Assembly (NCBI GenBank): GCA_937991535.1
Contig: CALKHN010000028.1
Location: forward strand, 124,001-188,000
Reading direction: 5' to 3'
From: an uncultured Sphingobacteriales bacterium
Lineage (GTDB): Bacteria; Bacteroidota; Bacteroidia; Chitinophagales; Chitinophagaceae
Length of the DNA stretch: 64,000 nucleotides
A program made the translations under genes and the position numbers. Within the stretch, counting starts at the first letter, position 1. The number at the start of each line of letters is the position of its first letter. Below the pieces are notes generated by a model. That model saw only the letters and a list, made by a program, of their open reading frames with translations. It was not told the origin of the DNA and searched no databases. Below are positions 18,442 through 26,971 of the stretch, piece by piece.

Positions 18442-21400
18442 TCATTTCACACTCAGCAAATACTTCATCAGCGCATAAAAATCTTCCTCCTTAATGGTAT
18501 TTCTGAACTGGTCGGGCATTAAAGTATATTGCGATGGTTTATTTTCTTTAACATCATTTTTAGCTACAGAAAATTCTTTACCCGAGGGGTCGGCATACAC
18601 CATTACTTCACCTTCCGTTCTGCGGTACAACCCACTCACCATTTTTCCGTTCTTCAATATAATGTTATAGGTACGAAAAGCCTGCGATATATTGCGATTG
18701 GGATCAAGGATTTTTTCAGTAAGCGCTTTAACTCCCCAGTTGCCTATTCCATCTAACTGCGGTCCCACCAAACCTCCTTCGCTCTTTATTTGGTGACACA
18801 TGCTGCAGTTCTGAACAAAAATATTCTTTCCCGCATCGGTCGTAGCAGTGGAAATACCAACGCCGGCTATCCGGGTTTCTATCAGCTTTTGTCTTTCTTC
18901 CGCATCTGTTTTATTGCTACCCCAAAGCGCATCCAGTTGCTTTTGCTGAGCCGGTGTAATATTAGCGGCCAGTCGTTCACGCACAGACGGTTCGGTTAAT
19001 ACGGCCGGGTTAAATTCCTTTGCTTCAAATGCATCTAATATATGATGAATACCCTCCGGTGAAGCGGAGAGATTGGAAACAACAGCCGTTTGTACCGAAA
19101 AGCTACTTCCTTTCAACCCCTTCTGCAATGTGTTGTAAACAGCGGGAGAAGGCGCCTGTGCCAATGCCGATGCCATTCTTTGACGGAACGCCGGCAATTC
19201 CGTTTTGTCATTAAACAGTTTTCCGATCAATGCTGTATTGCTACCCGGAGCAATATTCATTAGCGCACTGGCCGCTGCCGCACGAACTTTATAATTCAAC
19301 CATTCGGACACCACTATTTTTTGTAAAGCAGGCTGTAGTGCTGCCACTTTATATTCTCCCGCGATTTCGGCGGCCTGTATGCGGCGCTTATTTATTTCAT
19401 CTGTTCCCTGGTCGGGAATGGGTACAACCGCCGGCTCCAGTTTGCCTATGCCAACGGAACCTGTTTTTGTACTGTCTACAACTTCTATATAACCCAATTT
19501 CCCCTGTCCGGCCGAAAGATCAAAGGGTACTTTTTCTTTGATGAGATCTTTAAATTCCATGATTTCTTTCTGCTCCATCCTGTATTCGGCTATTACTTCA
19601 TTACTACCCTGCAGGCGTATACGAACAACATTTTTTGATACCCCTTTTTTAGTATCACTGTTGTGTATATCGTTATCAAAAACATTCATATGCAAGGTGG
19701 CGGGCAATGTAAAAGGAACCGAATACAATACTGCCATTGGACTGTAACCATATGCTTCGCTGAAGATGATACGGAAGGCGGGGGCAACGTTTGTTAAAAA
19801 CTCATCCGACACCCTCCAGGGATCCGCGGGTTCGCCGGTGCTATCAAGCGGGCGGCTTTTCCAAACATCACCGGCTTCAGATATGTTTTCAAGGAAATAT
19901 TTGGTGAGCCCAATGCCCCACTGCTGCATCTGCGGTGAAGGTTTAGCTCCTTTTTGTGCGATGCCCTGCCGTATGGTATTGTACAGCATAAACTGTACGT
20001 CCTTATCTTTTTCAAACCGCTGACCGATCAGCGCAATAGCGTCATCTACCCTGGTAGACGGGAGATAGCGCCCGGCGTATTCAAAGCTATGAATAAGCTG
20101 CTGCCGGGGCATTTCATGATCTTTCATATAGTTCAGCACAAACCCCGCAGCCTCCGCAGCAGGTACATCCAGCATTACTTTGGCCAGGATAGCCTGCTGC
20201 TCATTATTCCATTGCATACCCAATACTTTCTTTAATTCCTTATTATCTCTCAGGTTATTGCGAATGCCCAGCAGCGTTGTATACCTGAGATGCGAATCCT
20301 TTTCCTCTGTTCTATTGTAAAGATCCAGCAACGGAGCGATATTTCCGGCGTTGGTAAATTTGGTGAGCACTCCGGCCGCCATACGCTGCACATGAGGATT
20401 TTGATCAGTCATCGCCTGTATAACCATTTCACGATAAGAAGGGCTTAGCGTATCCATCTCTGTGAGTATCCTTAACGCATGCACTCTTATTACCGGATCC
20501 TGGTGATGCAGCGCTTCATTAAGTTGTGTAACGGGTAGCGCATTTAAACGGTGCAGTATCCACATTGCCTGTATATACACTTTTTGCGGAGATGCTGCAG
20601 TAAGCAGTTTCTTTACCGGTTCAATAGCTTTTTCTTTCCATACATCTGCAATGAGGTTGGCAATAGCAAAACGGGTGGTTAATTGGGTGGTCTGCAAGCC
20701 GGAGAGCAGTTCTTCCAGGCTGGCTTTCGACCAGTCTTTAGCCTCCGCATCCTTATGCGCTTCCTTTCCTTTATATGTAATTTTCCATATCCGCCCGCTA
20801 ATCCTGTCGCGGCCGGGATGGTTCAAAGGCACTTCATAATGGCCAATAATCCGGTTGTAAAAATCAGCTATATACAATGCGCCATCGGGTCCTGTTTTTA
20901 CATCAACCGGTCTAAACCAGGGATCGTTACTCACTAAAAAATCTTCCTCACGTTTAGCAATAGGCGTAGACCCGTTAAATGTCATGGAATTGCGGTTAAC
21001 CTGGCAGGTTACCACATCACCCGAATAAAAACTATTCCTGTATGCTTCGGGAAATTGCTCACCGGTATAATACGCCAGCCCGGCAAGCGCTGTAGACCCT
21101 AATTCATAACTGGTCATTTCCGGTCCAAAACCAATTCCTGCAGGCGCTTTTTTTCCAAAATGCGGATAGTCGGCCCCGGGTATTAATTGGTAAATAGGTT
21201 TGGTATGGCAATCTATTGAATACAGGTAGCCCCATTCGTCGTAGCTGTAGCCAAAGGGATTTACCCTTCCAAAAGTAGTTTGTTCCACCCGGCTACCATC
21301 GGGTTTAAACCGGAAGGTATTACCCGATGTCATGGTAATGGAATCCTTATCCGTACCGGCTATGGTAGAAGTGTTGGTAAACCCGTGGGAAGCATGTATC

Positions 21401-21975
21401 CAGCCATCGAAGCCACGAATGAAATTGTTTACCATACCGTGTGTATCCTTAAAGCCGAAAGGCCCTAACAACACTTTTTGCTTATCGGCTTTGCCATCTC
21501 CATTGGTATCGGTAAACCGGTATACATTGGGAATACTGTAAGCAATAGCGCCGTCACTCACGGGTAATAAGCCAATAGGGATATTTAAAGTGTCTTCAAA
21601 ATGTGTGAACTTATCGGCTTTACCATCTCCATCCGTATCTTCCAGTATGCTGATGCGGTCTTTGCCTCTGTCGGAACCTGCTGCCATTGGGTACTCAGAT
21701 GATTGTGTAACCCATAATCGTCCCTGGTCGTCGAAAGCAATATTCATGGGCTTGCTGATATCGGGTTCGGAAGCAAAGAGCGTTACTTCAAATCCCTCCG
21801 GCAATATAAATCCGGCCCGTTCCTGCTCAGGCGTTTGAAATGTTGTACTGCGTACATGTTCTGAAAATTTTTTTTCATCGCGCTTACCGGGTGTTGTGCG
21901 GGAAGACTGATCGCAGGATAAAAAACAACTACATAAAATAACAATGCCGGGGAAGGTAAAAAGATATTGGCGCAT
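18442..21975 (-). CDS. Large lipoprotein with sugar-dehydrogenase-like propeller, HEAT repeats and C-terminal cytochrome c domain
   Basis: Secreted lipoprotein, 1177 residues, with lipobox CFLSC (Cys21). The N-terminal part (about 45-400) resembles the soluble sugar dehydrogenase propeller of the PVC-type membrane-bound dehydrogenase family: FILPEGFEVTLFASEPDISK, WVTQSSEYP, DTDGDGKADK, GPDGALYIADFYNRIIGHYE. The middle is helical and HEAT-like (DPVIRVHALRILTEMD; DQNPHVQRMAAGVL). The C-terminus has one haem site CSMCH (1057-1061), followed by GLVGPQLDGIGNWG and the family-typical NGKMVSGLYRRTEGEVMVYAD. It probably passes electrons from sugar oxidation to the respiratory chain. The genes for a GMC flavoprotein and its small subunit lie just upstream, so it may act as their electron acceptor. 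Whether it has its own oxidase activity is open. Confidence 0.85.
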   Translation of the reverse strand: MRQYLFTFPGIVILCSCFLSCDQSSRTTPGKRDEKKFSEHVRSTTFQTPEQERAGFILPEGFEVTLFASEPDISKPMNIAFDDQGRLWVTQSSEYPMAAGSDRGKDRISILEDTDGDGKADKFTHFEDTLNIPIGLLPVSDGAIAYSIPNVYRFTDTNGDGKADKQKVLLGPFGFKDTHGMVNNFIRGFDGWIHASHGFTNTSTIAGTDKDSITMTSGNTFRFKPDGSRVEQTTFGRVNPFGYSYDEWGYLYSIDCHTKPIYQLIPGADYPHFGKKAPAGIGFGPEMTSYELGSTALAGLAYYTGEQFPEAYRNSFYSGDVVTCQVNRNSMTFNGSTPIAKREEDFLVSNDPWFRPVDVKTGPDGALYIADFYNRIIGHYEVPLNHPGRDRISGRIWKITYKGKEAHKDAEAKDWSKASLEELLSGLQTTQLTTRFAIANLIADVWKEKAIEPVKKLLTAASPQKVYIQAMWILHRLNALPVTQLNEALHHQDPVIRVHALRILTEMDTLSPSYREMVIQAMTDQNPHVQRMAAGVLTKFTNAGNIAPLLDLYNRTEEKDSHLRYTTLLGIRNNLRDNKELKKVLGMQWNNEQQAILAKVMLDVPAAEAAGFVLNYMKDHEMPRQQLIHSFEYAGRYLPSTRVDDAIALIGQRFEKDKDVQFMLYNTIRQGIAQKGAKPSPQMQQWGIGLTKYFLENISEAGDVWKSRPLDSTGEPADPWRVSDEFLTNVAPAFRIIFSEAYGYSPMAVLYSVPFTLPATLHMNVFDNDIHNSDTKKGVSKNVVRIRLQGSNEVIAEYRMEQKEIMEFKDLIKEKVPFDLSAGQGKLGYIEVVDSTKTGSVGIGKLEPAVVPIPDQGTDEINKRRIQAAEIAGEYKVAALQPALQKIVVSEWLNYKVRAAAASALMNIAPGSNTALIGKLFNDKTELPAFRQRMASALAQAPSPAVYNTLQKGLKGSSFSVQTAVVSNLSASPEGIHHILDAFEAKEFNPAVLTEPSVRERLAANITPAQQKQLDALWGSNKTDAEERQKLIETRIAGVGISTATTDAGKNIFVQNCSMCHQIKSEGGLVGPQLDGIGNWGVKALTEKILDPNRNISQAFRTYNIILKNGKMVSGLYRRTEGEVMVYADPSGKEFSVAKNDVKENKPSQYTLMPDQFRNTIKEEDFYALMKYLLSVK

Positions 21976-22035
21976 ATTGAATACAATCGTTTAAAACGTT
22001 ATGCCTTCATCGAAAATAACGCATAATAGAATAGC

Positions 22036-22060
22036 TGTAAAATAGCCGTTTTATTTTACA
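22036..22060. promoter_or_regulatory. Perfect inverted repeat upstream of the cytochrome-domain gene
   Basis: TGTAAAAT (22036-22043) and ATTTTACA (22053-22060) flank a 9-base spacer, 61 bases upstream of the start codon at 21975. It could be an operator for a dimeric regulator or a leader hairpin. No partner regulator is encoded nearby. Confidence 0.35.
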
Positions 22061-22109
22061 TGAGCATCCTGCACTTACCTTTTAGGTGTCAGACAGGAGC
22101 AGTCAGGTG

Positions 22110-22188
22110 TCGGCTATGCGCTATCAGCTTTCGGCTATCAGCTTTAAGCTATCGGCTATCAGCTTTCGGCTTTCGGCTATCAGCTTTC
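22110..22188. repeat. Tandem low-complexity repeat (unit CGGCTATCAGCTTT)
   Basis: About five imperfect copies of a 14-base unit CGGCTATCAGCTTT, with variants CGGCTATGCGCTATCAGC and AAGCTATCGG. It lies in the 270-base gap between the GMC flavoprotein gene and the cytochrome-domain gene. A short GC-rich inverted repeat follows (GCGGTC 22200-22205, GACCGC 22228-22233). Confidence 0.75.
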
Positions 22189-22245
22189 AACATCATTCCG
22201 CGGTCTGACGCTCCTTCGTCGCGTACCGACCGCTTTCATTTTAAA

Positions 22246-23961
22246 CTAAAGATTCCCCTTCTTCATTTCTTCCACCGCAAAATGGGCTGCCCTTGCGGAA
22301 AAAGCCATATACGTGAGGGATGGATTTTGCGTAGAAGTTGAAGTCATACAGGCGCCATCGGTTACAAATACATTTTTGCAGGCATGCAACTGGTTCCATT
22401 CGTTGAGCATGGATGTTTTGGGATCGTGCCCCATACGAACACCGCCCATTTCATGAATATCCAATCCCGGGGCGCCGGGGCGTTTGCTTGTTTTCACGTC
22501 TTTAAATCCTGCGGCCGTAAACATTTCACTAACCTGCTCAAAATAATCATTTAGCATCTTTACGTCGTTGTCGTCAAAGTCTACCGAAATCTTTAACAAC
22601 GGAACACCCCAGTCATCTTTTTTATCTGCATCCAGCTTTATACAGTTTTGTTCCTTGGGGATCGTTTCGCCCATCATGTGCGAACCCACACGCCATGAAC
22701 CCAGTTTCCTGTTCAGCAAATTATCTTTCAGTATTTCCCCCAAAGCAGATGTATCGCTGTAAAATCCGCGTCCCGCACTAAATCCTGCCGCATACCCGCG
22801 GAGAAAATCTGTTTCCTGTTTGTACACATTTCTGAACCGGGGTATATATCCACTTCCCGGACTACGCCCGTCTGTTCTGAATTTATCTAACGGACCCTCG
22901 TACCGGGCGCTTACATTACCTCCATAATGGTGAAAAGCTACATATTTACCCAATACGCCGCTATCGTTACCTAATCCATTGGGAAAACGGTTTGATTTTG
23001 AATTGAGCAGGATAAGATTGGTATTGATGGCAGACGCATTTACAAAAATGATCTTAGCAAAATATTCTATCTCTTCTTTTGTATTGGTATCAATTACTTT
23101 AACACCGGTTGCCTTCCCTTTCTTTTCATCGTATATGATGGAATGCACTACAGAAAACGGACGCAGTGTTAGATTACCGGTTTTTTGCGCCCAGGGTATA
23201 GTAGAAGCATTGCTGCTGAAATATCCGCCAAACGGGCACCCGCGCTGGCACAGGGTTCGGTTCTGGCACTGACCCCGCCCCTGTTCCAGATGAACAGCCT
23301 GCGGTTGAGACAAGTGTGCCAGTCGTGCACTAATCAAATGACGGGTTTTATATTTAAGGGCTACCTGCTCTTTAAAATAATTCTCTACTGCATTAAGTTG
23401 AAAAGCGGGAAGAAATTCACCATCAGGCAATTCTTTTAAGCCGTCTTTATTACCAGCTATGCCTGCAAATTTTTCCACATAGCTGTACCATGGGGCTATA
23501 TCCCTGTACCGAACCGGCCAATCTACCGCAAAGCCATCCCGTGCCGGACCTTCAAAATCAAAATCGCTCCATCGCTGTGTATGACGGGCCCATAATAATG
23601 ATTTCCCACCAACCTGGTAACCCCGTATCCAATCAAAAGGCTTTTCCTGAATGTAGGGATGCTCATCATCCTTAACAAAAAAATGCATGGTATCTTCCCT
23701 GAAAGCATAACACTTGCTAACGATAGGCGATTTTTCCTTTATTGCCAAAGGCACTTCGTTCCGGTGTTCAAATTCGTAAGGAAGCATATTGGTGGTGGGA
23801 TAATCTTTGATATGCTTCACCTCCCTGCCACGTTCGAGGAGCAATGTTTTTAATCCTTTTTCTGTAAGTTCCTTGGCCGACCAGCCACCACTTATCCCTG
23901 AGCCAATCACAATGGCATCGAATGTGCGCTCTTTAATGCTGTCTGTATTTAACTGAGGCAT
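22246..23961 (-). CDS. GMC-family FAD-dependent sugar dehydrogenase, catalytic subunit
   Basis: Flavoprotein of 571 residues of the glucose-methanol-choline family, in the branch of bacterial glucose, gluconate and glucoside-3 dehydrogenases. The FAD-binding GSGISGG is at residues 20-26, and the second FAD region VGGKSLLWARHTQRW at about 117-131. The C-terminal block FVTDGACMTSTSTQNPSLTYMAF carries the usual catalytic region. A cysteine cluster C232-x5-C238-x3-C242 (CQNRTLCQRGC) has the spacing of a possible 3Fe-4S site, as I recall for the FAD-GDH alpha subunit. It has no signal of its own and is probably carried out by the Tat signal of the small subunit encoded 15 bases upstream. Electrons may go to the haem lipoprotein encoded next. 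Substrate unknown. Confidence 0.88.
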   Translation of the reverse strand: MPQLNTDSIKERTFDAIVIGSGISGGWSAKELTEKGLKTLLLERGREVKHIKDYPTTNMLPYEFEHRNEVPLAIKEKSPIVSKCYAFREDTMHFFVKDDEHPYIQEKPFDWIRGYQVGGKSLLWARHTQRWSDFDFEGPARDGFAVDWPVRYRDIAPWYSYVEKFAGIAGNKDGLKELPDGEFLPAFQLNAVENYFKEQVALKYKTRHLISARLAHLSQPQAVHLEQGRGQCQNRTLCQRGCPFGGYFSSNASTIPWAQKTGNLTLRPFSVVHSIIYDEKKGKATGVKVIDTNTKEEIEYFAKIIFVNASAINTNLILLNSKSNRFPNGLGNDSGVLGKYVAFHHYGGNVSARYEGPLDKFRTDGRSPGSGYIPRFRNVYKQETDFLRGYAAGFSAGRGFYSDTSALGEILKDNLLNRKLGSWRVGSHMMGETIPKEQNCIKLDADKKDDWGVPLLKISVDFDDNDVKMLNDYFEQVSEMFTAAGFKDVKTSKRPGAPGLDIHEMGGVRMGHDPKTSMLNEWNQLHACKNVFVTDGACMTSTSTQNPSLTYMAFSARAAHFAVEEMKKGNL

Positions 23962-23976
23962 GCTTTATTGCTTTTA

Positions 23977-24507
23977 TTAAACTTTTTCAACGGGAAAATA
24001 TCCGTTATACCTGCCGGGAACCATTTCGTATTGCTTCATATCGGTCATTACATATTTTGAATTGGTAAACCCCTGGATTACTCTTTTTTTGGTGATCTCA
24101 AAGAAAGTACGAAGTGCGGGATTGCTGGTATCATCCTTCAGCACAGCTTCAATAAAATGAATTCTGGTGGTAGCGTCTAACTGGTTGAAAGGTTTGTTGT
24201 TTTTTTCCAGTGAGATTTTATTCAGAGAAGAGAGCCCTGCTTTAAAAGCTTTTTGATCTTTGGTATTGTGACAATCATCTACCATTTTTAAAGTAAATAA
24301 GTGCAGGTTAAGATCCCTGGCGCCGGGTGCATCAGCCGTTTTGGGAATCATTGCTTCGGCAACCTCTCCCAACAAGGCTTCTTCACCTACCAGTATGTCC
24401 AGGTTTTTAAGTTCAATGGATGCTTTTCCGTTTCCGGTGCAGGATGGCAGCAGGTATATCCCTCCCGCAAAAATCATGAGATTTTTTATGGCGGAACGTC
24501 GTTTCAT
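23977..24507 (-). CDS. Gluconate 2-dehydrogenase subunit 3-family protein (small subunit/Tat escort)
   Basis: Small subunit of the GMC dehydrogenase, 176 residues from the ATG at 24507. The N-terminus has a twin-arginine-type signal (MKRRSAIKNLM) with a hydrophobic core and a lipobox-like LLPSC, so it is likely an exported, lipid-anchored protein. The conserved AEAMIPKTADAPGARDLNLH (about residues 53-72) marks the family, whose members escort the signal-less flavoprotein through Tat. The frame extends 21 codons further upstream, without signal features. Its stop is 15 bases before the GMC start, so the pair is cotranscribed. A 211-base gap separates it from the esterase gene upstream. Confidence 0.88.
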   Translation of the reverse strand: MKRRSAIKNLMIFAGGIYLLPSCTGNGKASIELKNLDILVGEEALLGEVAEAMIPKTADAPGARDLNLHLFTLKMVDDCHNTKDQKAFKAGLSSLNKISLEKNNKPFNQLDATTRIHFIEAVLKDDTSNPALRTFFEITKKRVIQGFTNSKYVMTDMKQYEMVPGRYNGYFPVEKV

Positions 24508-24718
24508 TAAATTCTTATTTTTTACGATGTAATCCAATCCGCTGCAAATCGTTGCAAGTTGAGGTCTCAAATTAATAAATGACGTGGAAATATACTTCTT
24601 TTTTATACAGGAAAAGATGTTCTGTAGTAGTAAAACATATTTATGCTCCCAGTCGAATACATGTTTATTGGCTCACCGCTTTGAGCGGGCAACCATCCCT
24701 ATATTCTCAATTGGTTCA

Positions 24719-25852
24719 TCACCGGATCAGCAGCGCACTGACCACCTGTGCATACCAGCGGGCCAGGTAGTCATTAGGATGATTAATATTATTGCCGGTC
24801 ATGTCCTGATAGGCTTTGTGCCGCAGTAACGCTTTATGGATGGAAGTCATATCCGCAATAGCTACACCTTTACCGGCCAATTCAGTAACCGGCTTCAGAT
24901 ATTCCGGCTGGATCTGGCTGTGGATGGCTTCCGGGTTTGCCAGCATCGTTGCAATTACTATAAACTCGCAATGAGGATTTGCCGCCCTCACCGTTTGTAT
25001 GATGCCTTTGATCTGTTCAATAAAAATTTCAGGCGGCACTTTACCTGTTCCGTCATTCATGCCAAAACCGATAATCACCAGGTCCGGATTTTCTGGATTC
25101 ACCAGGGCGTCTGTATTTTCCAAACCCCATTTAGCAGACATTCCTCCCTTTGATACATTTTTAAATGGAACAGTATTGCCATAATGATTCCGCAGGTTAT
25201 AGACAATCATTTCGGGCCAGGTTGGCAAAAAAGGCGCCTGGTTCAAAGTGATGCTGGAGTTGGCTCCCGTTTCGATACTATTGCCGTAAAACACTATTTT
25301 CAATGGCTGCCCGGCGTTGAGTTTGACCAAACTAGCCGGCAAAAGATTTTCAGCGTAAGCCGGCCGGGGTCCTTCCCAGGTAGTGGACTTTTCTTTGATA
25401 TAAGTAACGGCCAGTTGCCGGGATTGCAGCAATCCACTTTCGCTGAATAATACAAAACGCCCCTGTTCTTTTGCCGGTAAGGAAGAGCCATCCTTCTTTT
25501 GATCAAATACCAATTCGTTGCGGGTAAAATAGGGGATGGTGCTTTTGGCTGCCAATACAATCTTTCCGTCCTTGTATTTCCAGTCCTTTCCTTTTTTATA
25601 TTCCTTTTGCAGGTAGGTATCTTTTATCTCAATGATCTTCTTCGCTTTAAATAACAGCCCGGCCTCCGCATTTTTATGACCGTTTTTGATAGGCAGAACC
25701 GATTCGCTATAGATCGTATCAGACTTCCAGAAGGGTTGCAAAAAATGATGCATATTCACATACATTTCCCAGTCCGGGCGATCATTTTGCGCTAATAACA
25801 ATTGCGGACATACGAATATCATGAATCCAAGGGCAGCTATTACGCTATGCAT
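24719..25852 (-). CDS. SGNH/GDSL-type carbohydrate esterase
   Basis: Secreted esterase of 377 residues with a signal peptide (MHSVIAALGFMIFVCPQLLLAQ). An N-terminal beta-sandwich-like region (about 25-175) precedes the SGNH domain: catalytic Ser192 in FYGNSIETG, a glycine pair at 236-237 (SKGGMS), Asn266 in GFGMNDGTG, and His358 in NHPND. The Asp-His block is NHPND rather than the classic DxxH order, as seen in several polysaccharide-associated members. It probably removes acetyl or similar esters from imported oligosaccharides. It is the last gene of the PUL 2 train (67-base gap upstream). The substrate is inferred from context only. Confidence 0.84.
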   Translation of the reverse strand: MHSVIAALGFMIFVCPQLLLAQNDRPDWEMYVNMHHFLQPFWKSDTIYSESVLPIKNGHKNAEAGLLFKAKKIIEIKDTYLQKEYKKGKDWKYKDGKIVLAAKSTIPYFTRNELVFDQKKDGSSLPAKEQGRFVLFSESGLLQSRQLAVTYIKEKSTTWEGPRPAYAENLLPASLVKLNAGQPLKIVFYGNSIETGANSSITLNQAPFLPTWPEMIVYNLRNHYGNTVPFKNVSKGGMSAKWGLENTDALVNPENPDLVIIGFGMNDGTGKVPPEIFIEQIKGIIQTVRAANPHCEFIVIATMLANPEAIHSQIQPEYLKPVTELAGKGVAIADMTSIHKALLRHKAYQDMTGNNINHPNDYLARWYAQVVSALLIR

Positions 25853-25919
25853 ATATCATCAATAAATAATAAAACCGTATAGATAATTGTTGAATATACC
25901 AAAGTTTTTACTGTTAGTG

Positions 25920-26906
25920 CTATCTTTTTACCGGTACATATTTCAGGTCGAACCCTTTGAATTCAAATCCTGCATCAAAAGTTCCCGGCACCTCCCAGCC
26001 GAGGTTCATGCCACTTATACGTATATCATCTATATAAGCGCCTTTTAAATAACCCCGCTCTTTTGCAATATCAAAAGCTTTTACCATCAAAGGCTTCAGG
26101 TCTTTTTCTATCTTTATCCAGTTGCCATCATGAAAGCTGCCCTGCATATAATCGGTAGTACCAATACTGTATATAAACATACCCGTAGCATCGCCTTTTC
26201 CTATATCCTTTGCAGCGTATACTTCGTGCTGGCGGTTGCGAAAATCGTAAAAAGGTACGCCAAACCATACCAGCTCGCCGTAGCTGGGAGATTGCGGGTT
26301 AAGATTCTGCAGCGTGATGAATAACTGGAACTGGGCGGTATGCAGCCCCGGATCATAAGTGCCAGGGGCCATACGGGAAATACAATCCACCAGGCGCCCT
26401 TCAAAATTCAATGTCAGCTTATCTGTATATTTCAAAAAAGGTTTTGTGGTAAACTCCTGCTCAACCAGCAAATGCGGCCAACCTTCCCCGGTTTTACGTG
26501 GATGATCATATTCTGCTGATGCCTTCACATCCATGCGAACCTTCGTTGTGTTATTATCGCGAACAAATGAGATCAGCTTACCCTCGTTTTCATATAGCTT
26601 AACGCCGTCCTTTTCTACCATATCGCTTTGATGCAATAAATATTTACTGGTCCACTCAGCGAGTTGCCAGGCGGGCTTACCGTTCTTTTTACCAAAAGGA
26701 TATAACACCTCTCCTGCTGAAGGCGCTCCACTCACATCGCCTTTTAAATAAAGACCCACTTCAAAATTATGATCGCCCAATAAAGACACCGGTGTCTCCG
26801 CAGGATCACCTGTGCCGGCATCAACCGGGTGGGTAGTTGAATTTATTTTTTTACAACAGGCTGCCAGCACGATGCAGCAGACGAGCATAGAAATAAAAGA
26901 TCTCAT
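25920..26906 (-). CDS. Unrecognised PUL lipoprotein
   Basis: I do not recognise this family. It encodes 328 residues with a lipoprotein signal (MRSFISMLVCCIVLAACC). The mature part is rich in aromatic and beta-prone segments (GEVLYPFGKKNGKPAWQLAEW; YGELVWFGVPFYDFRNRQHE; GTTDYMQGSFHDGNWIKIEK; IDDIRISGMNLGWEVPGTFD), with no membrane segment after the signal and no catalytic motif I can name. The composition resembles jelly-roll or concanavalin-like carbohydrate-binding proteins. It lies between the TIG-domain lipoprotein (65-base gap) and the SGNH esterase (67-base gap), all in one direction, so it probably acts at the cell surface or in the periplasm on the PUL 2 glycan. It could be a binding protein, lyase or hydrolase. 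Confidence 0.7.
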   Translation of the reverse strand: MRSFISMLVCCIVLAACCKKINSTTHPVDAGTGDPAETPVSLLGDHNFEVGLYLKGDVSGAPSAGEVLYPFGKKNGKPAWQLAEWTSKYLLHQSDMVEKDGVKLYENEGKLISFVRDNNTTKVRMDVKASAEYDHPRKTGEGWPHLLVEQEFTTKPFLKYTDKLTLNFEGRLVDCISRMAPGTYDPGLHTAQFQLFITLQNLNPQSPSYGELVWFGVPFYDFRNRQHEVYAAKDIGKGDATGMFIYSIGTTDYMQGSFHDGNWIKIEKDLKPLMVKAFDIAKERGYLKGAYIDDIRISGMNLGWEVPGTFDAGFEFKGFDLKYVPVKR

Positions 26907-26971
26907 ATTACACTGTAAATAGCAACAACCCCAGCTGGTAAAGCCGGTATCGTTGAAGTTTATAAAAAAAA

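Noticed and set aside
22110..22188. Tandem CGGCTATCAGCTTT units as a CRISPR or replication-origin iteron
   Set aside because: Units directly abut without spacers, vary in length, and no replication or cas gene is near; simple low-complexity repeat is more likely.
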